Shown in pieces: positions 20,810-28,648 of a DNA stretch of 64,000 bases (positions are counted from its first letter, which is position 1; each line of letters starts with the position of its first letter). A program made the translations under genes and the position numbers. Origin of the DNA: Symsagittifera roscoffensis (lineage: Eukaryota > Xenacoelomorpha > Acoela > Convolutidae). The DNA is taken from the NCBI RefSeq assembly GCF_963678635.1, contig NC_087063.1, positions 47,813,220-47,877,219 on the forward strand. Reading direction: 5' to 3'. The notes below the pieces were generated by a model. It made no database searches, was not told the origin of the DNA, and saw only the letters and a list, made by a program, of their open reading frames with translations.

Positions 20810-20905
20810 CTCCCACTCCTGGCCTAACCCACCAGAGAGGACGTCCTGAGCATGCTCTATAGCCGGCCTAACCCACCGCGCTACATCCACGCTTTGTGAC
20901 CACAC
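20810..20905 (-). promoter_or_regulatory. GC-rich island with tRNA A-box-like sequence
   Basis: A ~95-bp patch of clearly higher GC than its surroundings. On the minus strand it reads GTAGCGCGGTGGGTTAGGC, resembling a pol III A box in a tRNA-like context, and GGTGGGTTAGGCC occurs twice 44 bases apart, separated by a GAGCATGCTC palindrome. No convincing B box follows. The island is conserved in B (25911-26000, plus strand). It may be an old tRNA-derived SINE fragment captured by the element. Confidence 0.35.
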
Positions 20906-20918
20906 TTCTATTTTTAAT

Positions 20919-20946
20919 AAGAGGTACTCAAGGGTGAGTAACTCTT
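20919..20946 (+). other. Conserved hairpin in the 3' region
   Basis: AAGAG-n-TACTC, a 6-nt loop, then GAGTA-n-CTCTT: ten pairs with one internal mismatch. The stem is preserved in B (25860-25886) while the loop and the mismatched base differ, suggesting selection on pairing. Confidence 0.4.
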
Positions 20947-21557
20947 CAAAATAACCGAACTAAAACAAAATGCTTTTGTGAAAACAGCTAACCAAAATCA
21001 TAATTAAAACACTGAACTAATAAAAATTTTATAAAATGTAAATTATATCTTGCAGTATATAGATCAGCATACAACAACAAAGACGAACATCCAAAGACAA
21101 AATGACCCCACTACACTCGAAAAAGAATGACCAACCACAACCAATATGCCGTCCACAATCACAACTCAAAGGATTTAGAGTACGACTTGACTTCGCAGAA
21201 AAGGACTTCATTGAACTAGACCAATCACCACCTCGATGTTCAAGTATACGTACAGATCCGAGCAGCAAGGCATCCCCTCCACGCACAATCTCCACGCCAT
21301 TCTCAGACGAGGTCGAACACAAAAGAAGTTCTCTACATGAAACAGAAAAACCCCTCATAGCAAACCATTCTGAAATCAGATTGATTTCGTTGGGAAACAC
21401 AGTCGTTGTCTCAAGAAGACACAACGATTGATAACCATCATTCCAGCGTCCTGGAACTTCTCTAACAAGAGAACCCAGAAGAATATGATGTTCGCCAAAT
21501 ACCAACGTCCATCATCCATCCTTTGAATTGCAGAAAGACAATTCTAAAAAACTCTGT

Positions 21558-21571
21558 AAAACCCGGATGGG
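21558..21571 (+). promoter_or_regulatory. Candidate polypurine tract, weak
   Basis: AAACCCGGATGGG abuts the 3' LTR start, where plus-strand priming is expected. Only GGATGGG is purine-rich and it contains one T. The same bases precede the 3' LTR of B (25229-25242, minus), so the site is conserved but unusually short. Confidence 0.4.
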
Positions 21572-21981
21572 TGGAGCCTGATCTAAACTACATTTTATGA
21601 TTGGATAAAATAGATATTTTACCACTGTAAAGTATTTAATATTAACCAATCATGATCCATCTAACTAACAACCCACTTATTTGTAAGTGCTGAAATTACT
21701 TGTAATTTCAGCACCAGAGAGATTTGAATTTAACTTAGAAATTAGTTGCCTCTCCAAGAGAACTTCAGCAGCCGCAATAAACCAGTATACCCTAGATCTA
21801 TTGAGCCTAGCAGAGACTAGTTAAACAACCTGAGACTAGATAGTATAAGAGTAAGATTAGGATCGGTATTAGACTAAGAAGTTGCACGAATCTATCCGGC
21901 CGAAAATAAGATAGCGTGACGAGCAGACGGTGTACCCTATCCGAAATTACTCTATGAGTTAACCACTTCGGTCCTAACTCA
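21572..21981 (+). repeat. 3' LTR of element A
   Basis: 410 bp beginning TGGAGCC and ending AACTCA, nearly identical to 3129-3538. CTTG (21982-21985) follows directly and repeats the CTTG before the 5' LTR. Confidence 0.92.
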
Positions 21982-22309
21982 CTTGTCTCGAATATTCGTT
22001 TTTGGTAAAACCCTGACCTTGTGCTCTTCCTTGAAAGTCGATAGATATAAAGAGTACTTCGACCCAAATTTGGGCAAAATATTTTGACGCTGGATAGTTA
22101 GTCTTTTTGTCAACCCATCAACAAAAAACGGTGACCCGGAAACAAAATTTTGAAGAAACTGTTGACAATATAAATGTCTTTTGCCAGATTTGTGTTTATC
22201 TGGCAAAACACACTCTTATTGAACTGGACAGTACAGCGTGTTTTTTTGAGAAAAGGTCACCGCTAATTTTTTACTATTTTTCCTGCAAAAATCATCAAAC
22301 CCTCGGAAT
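21982..22309. other. Spacer between A and the hAT MITE
   Basis: Starts with the CTTG target copy. No gene. A 10-bp hairpin (TTTGCCAGAT / ATCTGGCAAA, 8-nt loop) lies near 22178-22206. The last eight bases (22302-22309, CTCGGAAT) are the left target duplication of the MITE. Confidence 0.5.
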
Positions 22310-22556
22310 CAGGGGCGGATTTATGGGGGCCGGGGGCGGACAGAATTTTTCTAAAAAGTGTCAAAAAACACCTTTTTTGGTCTTTTTTCAAAGTTTTGCC
22401 TGCGGCGCACAAAAATTGACCAAAGCAGGGTCATTTTGGTACTTTAGGAAAGCTTGGAAAATCAATTTGGTCGACCTAAAAAAAGTCGACAAAAATTTTG
22501 AAAACTTTTTTGAAATCCGCCCCCTCACCTCGCTAAAAATCCTAGATCTGCCAATG
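22310..22556. mobile_element. hAT-type MITE, 247 bp
   Basis: The element begins CAGGGGCGGATTTATG and ends with the imperfect inverse (CCTAGATCTGCCAATG). It is flanked by perfect 8-bp duplications CTCGGAAT at 22302-22309 and 22557-22564. An 8-bp duplication and CAnnGnC-type ends are characteristic of hAT elements. It has no transposase; the 155-codon frame running through it is incidental. Inside is a GTCGAC-containing, A/T-run-rich centre. Confidence 0.8.
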
Positions 22557-23125
22557 CTCGGAATGGTTGCTTGAACACTTAATTGTTTTCTGCCACGGAA
22601 ATGTTTCCAGAAACCTTATTATACATCATTGGAAAATAAACCAAACAAATCTTTTGATTATCAAATGTACGCATTTTTGTTCTCGCAGAAAAAGCAATTT
22701 CTTCTATTTTCATTTGTAGAATTCTCATTTATGAGAGTTTTGTGACTAGCTTTTTTTTATTGGTGTATCCATTCGATTTTTTCTCAGAATCGAAAACAAA
22801 TGAAGACGTCGTAAAGATAATGGGAAGATTCAAGCTTGTTTGGATGCAAGCCATCTCGGGGTGGGTTTTTATTCGGTTAATTGCCAGTTTTCGACTTTTT
22901 AGTTGAGCATTTTTGACAGAATGTTTCAAAACAATCTGAAAGATATTGTTGTCTGGAGGTCAAATAATAAAAGATATTTCTTCTGTTATCATTTTTTCCG
23001 AAGTTATTATGATTTGAATTTGATACTACTCTGACGACTATAATTCAAATTGGGATAAATAACCTTCTCTATATTCAACCTAATAAAAAGTGAGAAGCAA
23101 ATTGAATCATTCCAATTTAAAACGA

Positions 23126-23639
23126 AACAAGACTGCTTGTATCAGGGCGAAGCCCTGAATGTTCTGACTGCCTTTCAAGGTCTATGGAGCAGTAGTAACA
23201 TGGAAAATTTGAATGTAACAAAAATTTTTTTTTTTCTAAAAAGTTTGAGATTTTATGTGAAAACATTCCCCACACGCCATGTTAAGTACAAAGTGATAAA
23301 TTTTGCTCCTGTTAACAAATCAATTATGGCATATAATCTTCCTTGAACCAATTTGGAACGATTTCTAAGACCGATTAAATCTCGCTGACGCGTTAATAGC
23401 AATAAGTATATCGAGCGTTAATTGTCCAAATTGGCCAAAAATTTTTAAACCCTCATAATTACGAAAAATGCTCACAGGTGAAATGTTTTTTCAAATTTAA
23501 GCTCAGGACAACAATAGCCCTCGAATGATGTAAAAAAACCGTCAAAAATGGCTAGTTGAAAGTTGAAATTTGTCTGAAGAAAAAAAAACACACCCCGAGC
23601 ACAAATATTCCGTTACTTTCGTATCGAAAGTCGGAACAA
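23126..23639 (+). repeat. Interspersed repeat R, copy a
   Basis: About 510 bp beginning AACAAGACTGCTtGTATCAGGG and ending near TATCGAAAGTCGGAACAA. Related copies lie at 44539-45074, 47122-47639, 48254-48592 and 48589-49118. Shared landmarks: GGGCGAAGCCCTGAATGTTC, GGAGCAGTA, GCGTTAATTGTCC, a CAGGTGAAA block and a terminal CTTTCGTATCGAAAG hairpin. Near the ends GTTCCGACT and AGTCGGAAC are inverse copies. No ORF is shared, so it is non-autonomous. Confidence 0.7.
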
Positions 23640-24818
23640 CTAGCAAATTGCTCTTTGCAATTAGTTCAAGCGCAAAATTAATCAAATTGTACATAGCTTA
23701 TGGATGGATAAACTAAAAAAGCTTTAAAAAAGTTCAATTTTCTCTTTTTTTAACATTTTAAAAAACTTCTTGTAATCGAAAAGCTTGTTTCTGGCAATAG
23801 ATATGAGCGAAATCTTGATCGTTTTCATGTTGTTCATGTTACACTGCAATTTAGGTCTATGAGCGGACAGATTAAAATGAAATTATATTGATGCCCTAGG
23901 AAATGTCAGATGATAATTGATGGAGCGAAAGCAGTTCCTTGAAAAGTAAACCAAATCTGCTGCAATCTGAATCTAGGGAATTGCCTTTCAGATATACAGT
24001 CTTCAATGTTTATGACATCATCAATTTTTTCTAATCGCAAAACTTTAAATTGATGGTTGATTTCTGACGAAACGACGATGAAACCAAAATTTCTCAACCA
24101 AGACCAACCATCCTGACAATAAAACATTTCGATCGACCAGTGTTTGATGCTTTGCGGCCAATTTTTAAAGCCACGGGTCACTCATCAGCAATAAATATCC
24201 TGCAAGGGTACCCCTTCAACGGTTTACTTATCAATGATAAGTGAAATCTTGCAAGGGTACCCCCCAAGGCTCACTCATCAGCAGCAAGTGAAATCTTGCA
24301 AGGCTATTACCTCAAGGTGTCAATCATAAAGTGACACACTACAATTGGCACCCATCAAGGGTCCCCGAGGATGTTGATGAATGTCAACAACTTTTTACAG
24401 CAAAAGCCATTAATTAAATTTTGACTTCTGGCGAAGCGACGATGAAACCAAAAATTCTCAACCAAGACCAACCAATCTGATATCAAAACATTACAATCGA
24501 TTAGTCTTTTATAATAGGGGTTACAGAATTCGAAAAATATTCAAAATTTGCCACAATAAATGACATATCTGCTAGCACCAATCTGGGTATTTGCGGTTCT
24601 TCTTTATCATAAGATACCCTATATACAATTAACAGCAGTCATACCATGATGATTTTGTTCTGAATAATAACCATTATAGTATCATCAAATTCAACCAAAA
24701 CTGAAGTTACAATTCATTAATTACTTATACCGCTAATTGATAAATTACACGTGTTTTGGATCTCTTCAACTAATTCGCCGCACTTTCGTATCTGAAGTAA
24801 TCACTACCTGTATCGAGA
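23640..24818. repeat. Spacer with small direct and tandem repeats
   Basis: A ~85-bp segment at 24059-24145 (ACGATGAAACCAAAA...) is repeated at 24422-24505. Between them lies a short tandem array with a unit of about 50 bp (24177-24330) built on TCTTGCAAGGGTACCCC and CACTCATCAGC. The minus-strand frame at 23906-24181 shows no recognisable domain. GTAT at 24810-24813 may be the target duplication of element B. Confidence 0.5.
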
Positions 24819-25228
24819 TGAGTTAGGACCGAGTTGGTTAACTCATAGAGTAATTTCGGATAGGGTACACCGTCTGCTCGTCACGCTATCTTATTTTCGG
24901 CCGGATAGATTCGTGCAACTTCTTAGTCTAATACCGATCCTAATCTTACTCTTATACTATCTAGTCTCAGGTTGTTTAACTAGTCTCTGCTAGGCTCAAT
25001 AGATCTAGGGTATACTGGTTTATTGCGGCTGCTGAAGTGCTCGGGAGAGTCCAACTAATTTCTAAGTTAAATTCAAATCTCTCTGGTGCTGAAATTACAA
25101 GTAACTTCAGCACTTACAAATAAGTGGGTTGTTAGTTAGATGGATCATGATTGGTTAATATTAAATACTTTACATTGGTAAAATATCTAAATTATCCAAT
25201 CATAAAATGTAGTTTAGATCAGGTTCCA
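24819..25228 (-). repeat. 3' LTR of element B
   Basis: 410 bp, TGGAACC...AACTCA in element orientation, apparently identical to 43318-43727. It differs from the A LTRs in two small blocks (around the GTTGGACTCTCCCGAG segment and near the AACTCGG end), so B was not copied from this A locus. It contains the conserved CTTG-loop hairpin (25086-25113). Confidence 0.92.
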
Positions 25229-26760
25229 CCCATCCGGGTTTTACAGAGTTTTTTAGAATAGTTCTTCTGCAATTCGAAGGATGGATGATGGAAGTTGGTG
25301 TTTGGCGAACATCTTATTTCTTCTGTTTCCTTTTTGTTAAAGAAGTTCCAGGAAGCTGGAGTTAGAGACATAAGACGTTGTGTCTTCTAGTGACAACGAC
25401 TAAGTCTTCGCAACAAACTCAAATCTGATTTCAGAATGGTTGGCTATGTCAGGTTTTTCTGTTCTGCGTGGAGAACTTCTTTTGTGTCTGGTCTAGTTTG
25501 GGAATGGCGTGGAGATTGTGCGTGGAGGGGATGCCTGGTTACTCGGATCTGTACTTATACTTGAACATCGAGGTGGTCATTGGTCTAGTTCAATGAAGTC
25601 CTTTTCTGCGAAGTCAAGTCGTACTCTAAATCCTTTGAGTTGTGATTGTGAGTGGCATATCGATTGTGGTTGGTCATTCTCTCTCGAGTGTAGTGGGGTC
25701 GTTTTGTCTTTAGATGTTCGTCCTTGGTGTTGTATTCTGATCTATGTATTGCATAATGTAATTTACATTTTATAAAACATTTATTAGTTTAATATTTTTT
25801 AATTATGATTTTAGTTAGTTGTTTTCACAAAAGCTTTTTGTTTTAGTTCGATTATTTTGAAGAGTTACTCACACTTGAGTAGCTCTTATTAAAAATAGTG
25901 GTGTGGTCACAAAGCGTGGATGTAGCGCGGTGGGTTAGGCCGGCTATAGAGCATGCTCAGGACGTCCTTCCTGGTGGGTTAGGCCAGGAGTGGGAGTATG
26001 ATTTCATGCGGTTTTTGTGAGGGGTCCTGTTATGTGACAACGTTTTATGTTGGGTTTGTTGTGGTTTTTCTTATGTCTTGTTGGTTATGTCCTTTTTCCA
26101 AAAATCAAATTGTTCGTGGTATGGGTTTGTCTTTCGACTTTTTTGTGTTTTATTATTTCTTTCTTAGACTTTATAATAGTCTTCAAAAGAATAAATTATC
26201 CAGTTTTAAACTGGGTTAATCCGGTTTGGGTACCGTTGGTTTCCTTTTCTTAGTCATGCTGTTATTCTATGATTTGTGGTATTTAGTAAGCTGCGTTGGT
26301 TAGTTTTGTTTAGTATATGATTCCTTTCCAACCGGGTTAAAGGAAAGTTTGAAACATGTTATTATATGTTAGAGTTGTTGAGTGTGAAAACTTGAAACTG
26401 AAATTCATTATTTTAAACAATTCTTCGTGGGCGAGCTGTGCGAGTGTGGATAGAATTTCTGTGCGAATGAATGAGAATATCAAAAGGTTAGTACTGCAAT
26501 TGCATTTTATTAATTTACTGCATAGAATTTGGAAATTTACTGCTAGTTATGGGGGAATTTTAAGTTACAAATTTTCATCATAATTAAATTTACTGCTTGT
26601 GGGGAAAATTTTAGAAATGAATTTACTGCATTGGTATTAAATTTATAAATTTATAAGTGTAAGAGATTAATAGAATTGTTGAAGTCTGTTTGATGAAATT
26701 TGCGATCTTTATTTGTTTTTTGTGGTTTTTGTAGGTGATCGTCGGATGAAGGCTAAAAAT
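25229..26760 (-). other. Long non-coding 3' region of element B
   Basis: Collinear with 20047-21571 of A: weak polypurine tract (25229-25242), the hairpin (25860-25886) and the GC-rich A-box-like island (25911-26000). A TACTAAC word is followed, in element direction, by acceptor-like CGCACAG words around 26430-26490. The frame corresponding to A's 109-codon ORF is interrupted here and its ATG is ACG, so I do not call a gene. Confidence 0.55.
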
Positions 26761-26839
26761 CTAAGGAAAACATGGATAAAGTATGGTGAGTTTTTTAATA
26801 TTTCAATTAGTTAGTTATATTCATTTAATTCATACTTAC
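26761..26839 (-). other. Probable 79-nt 3'-UTR intron, element B
   Basis: In element direction CAG|GTAAGTATG begins 3 nt after the ORF6 stop and the segment ends TTTTCCTTAG. Donor, pyrimidine run and acceptor are kept relative to A while the interior differs, the pattern expected of a working intron. Confidence 0.5.
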
Positions 26840-26842
26840 CTG

Positions 26843-28648
26843 TTAGTCGTCGGGGAAAAAACCGTGGGGGAAGATGTCGTGAATTAGTTCTGAAGTTGTT
26901 AGTAGTTTAGCTAAGATGCGGATGATATTTTTAGTCTGAAGCAGTGGCCAAAGCAATTGAAGTGCCTTAATAGTGGTTAGTTCTTCAGTGCCAACTGCAA
27001 ACTCATAAGGTGTGTTTTGGATTAGATTATATAATTTGTGATTGAATTTAGTGTTGTGGATGAATTCTAAAATTGGGATTTCTATAGGTTGTAGAAACTC
27101 GTGCGGGATAAGGAAGGGTCGGGATTCTTCGGCGTTGAAGGTCTTGGTGATGGGACAGAAGATGTACATTTGGGTTATGGGGTCATAATTACGAAGAATA
27201 CCATGGAGGTTAGTGTCTTTAATACAATATGTGAAATTTAGGAAAAATGGTGAAGTGTATTTGGAATTAATGAATTGAAAACGATGGTGTGGCTGTCTAG
27301 AGGGTGTGTGTAGGTCAAAGTGATTTTGGATGAAGCGATAATAACTATATGTGTGGGTTTGTTTAGTGCGCAACATAATATCGTGTGAGCAGTGTAAATC
27401 TCTTTCGTGTGGTGCAAGGAAATGAAAGGTTAGTGAAAATATTTGGAAGCGTTCTTTAAAACTTTCGTATGCTTGTGTGTCTGTTAGTGCTTCTGAAATA
27501 ATGTGATCAAACTTTCGGTCGAAGATGTTTAGTGTGAATATATATGGTGTCTTGATGAAAAATTTCTCGGTAATTTGTGGATTAGCGAAGCGATCGTCAC
27601 CTAAGAATTGATCTTGGTTAGCTCTGATGATGTTGTGATCATAGTATTCGAGTGTATATTCGTTAGCTCTAGGTGCAGTGTGTGTTTTTAGTGATTTTTT
27701 ATATCCAACGTAAGTAAATTGTCTAGCGGTTAGTGGTGTAGTGAGTCGATATAGCATGTCCGTATTTCGCTCTATATCGATGTGAGTGTTAGATAAAGGT
27801 AAGCAAAGAGGGTTAGTAAAATGATAATATGAGGTCCAAGAGAGAGTGGGCATTAAAACGTATTCATCTACAAAGTTGCGTGTTTCGTTAGTGTCGTGGG
27901 GGGTGTTTAAGGTGTATTGTGGGAATGAGGGTAAGGTGATGGCTAAAAATTCTTTTGTGTTAGTGTGCTTGGGGTGGTTGATGTATTCACGGGCTGTTCC
28001 TGGTTTTGCTGGGAAAGGATGGTTGGGGAACTTTCTTTTAAAAGTGCGGTAAGCTCTATTAGTGTTGAGTGAAGATTCAGTTGATGTGGATGATGGTGCT
28101 AATGATTCAGTATAATTTGAAGAGGGTGTAGGGGTAGGGGGGTTGGATGAATTTATAGTGGAGGAGATTTGGTTTATGGTTGGGGTATGGAGGTGGTAGG
28201 GTTGTTGTTGAAGGGTAATAAAATTATCTAGCTCTGGGGAGATTCGGGGGGTGTCTGGAGAATGAGATGATTGGTCAGAATGGTATGATGAGTAGGTTGG
28301 GGTAACTTGGGAAGCATAAGAGGGTGTGGGGGTGATTGGGTCAGGGTTATTGGATAATATGGGTTGAAAAGGGGGTTGAGAAAAATTAGAAGAGTTATGA
28401 AAATTATTGGATGGGGATGGTTCTGAGTCGGCAAATTCATCGGGGGTTTCAATATTCGGGTTATTGAGTTGTGAGATGGAATATAAAACTGAGATATGTG
28501 AATTAGTATCGGAATTCATGCCTGATGTTACATTACTAGATGGAAAATCGGGTGGCGGAAAAGCAAAAAGTGGTATTATTGGGATTGGGGAGGTAAGATT
28601 GGTTGGGTGGGAATTTGATCGGTGTAGTGATCCAAGTTGGCGGCTCAT
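26843..28648 (-). CDS. ORF6, unknown 601-aa protein, element B
   Basis: Intact 601-residue frame whose ATG overlaps the env stop (ATGA). Residues 1-~205 are Ser/Pro/Thr-rich, low complexity and probably disordered. From about AYRTFKRKFPNHPF onward the sequence looks folded, with conserved aromatic-rich segments (TSYYHFTNPL, EYYDHNIIRAN, HRFQFINSKYTSPFF, FLIPHEFLQPIEIP). There is no signal peptide, membrane span, zinc motif or known enzyme motif. Identity with A is about 93% by eye, and changes are denser in the N-terminal part. Candidates by position are a structural, regulatory or antagonist protein, but none can be supported. Confidence 0.7.
   Translation of the reverse strand: MSRQLGSLHRSNSHPTNLTSPIPIIPLFAFPPPDFPSSNVTSGMNSDTNSHISVLYSISQLNNPNIETPDEFADSEPSPSNNFHNSSNFSQPPFQPILSNNPDPITPTPSYASQVTPTYSSYHSDQSSHSPDTPRISPELDNFITLQQQPYHLHTPTINQISSTINSSNPPTPTPSSNYTESLAPSSTSTESSLNTNRAYRTFKRKFPNHPFPAKPGTAREYINHPKHTNTKEFLAITLPSFPQYTLNTPHDTNETRNFVDEYVLMPTLSWTSYYHFTNPLCLPLSNTHIDIERNTDMLYRLTTPLTARQFTYVGYKKSLKTHTAPRANEYTLEYYDHNIIRANQDQFLGDDRFANPQITEKFFIKTPYIFTLNIFDRKFDHIISEALTDTQAYESFKERFQIFSLTFHFLAPHERDLHCSHDIMLRTKQTHTYSYYRFIQNHFDLHTPSRQPHHRFQFINSKYTSPFFLNFTYCIKDTNLHGILRNYDPITQMYIFCPITKTFNAEESRPFLIPHEFLQPIEIPILEFIHNTKFNHKLYNLIQNTPYEFAVGTEELTTIKALQLLWPLLQTKNIIRILAKLLTTSELIHDIFPHGFFPDD

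Larger units (their letters stand above)
20047..21571 (+). other. Long non-coding 3' region of element A
   Basis: About 1.5 kb between ORF6 and the 3' LTR. It contains repeats of a CCCCAAAA...GCAGTAAATTT type (about 20200-20280), a TACTAAC branch-point-like word at about 20312 followed by CGCACAG acceptor-like words (about 20345-20380), a GC-rich island (20810-20905) and a hairpin (20919-20946). Plus-strand ORFs of 80 and 109 codons are not kept open in B. The region is collinear in B, so it belongs to the element. Confidence 0.55.
3129..21981 (+). mobile_element. Element A: 18.85-kb env-bearing Ty3/gypsy-class LTR element
   Basis: Two direct 410-bp LTRs (3129-3538 and 21572-21981) flank a primer binding site, gag-pol, several accessory ORFs, an env-like gene and a long 3' region. 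The 4-bp word CTTG lies immediately outside both LTRs (3125-3128 and 21982-21985), a plausible target site duplication. It requires the first LTR base to be G where the other copies have T. I counted about four substitutions between the two LTRs (about 1%), so insertion is fairly recent, yet gag-pol is split by several indels. The element is unusually long for the Ty3/gypsy class. The same family is present in inverse orientation at 24819-43727. Confidence 0.9.

Noticed and set aside
20553-20862. Antisense hydrophobic ORFs of 68 and 73 codons and a sense 80-codon ORF in the 3' region of A, the antisense ones also open in B
   Set aside because: Two overlapping frames stay open in both copies with changes spread evenly. 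This is better explained by low divergence and biased composition than by selection; no start context or homologue supports them.
21102-21431. 109-codon plus-strand ORF before the 3' LTR of A and the 158-codon frame opposite it
   Set aside because: In B the start codon is ACG and an in-frame stop appears, and the opposite frame is shortened, so neither is conserved.
22107-22574. 155-codon ORF in the A-B spacer
   Set aside because: It runs through the hAT MITE, both terminal repeats and one target duplication; the frame is incidental.
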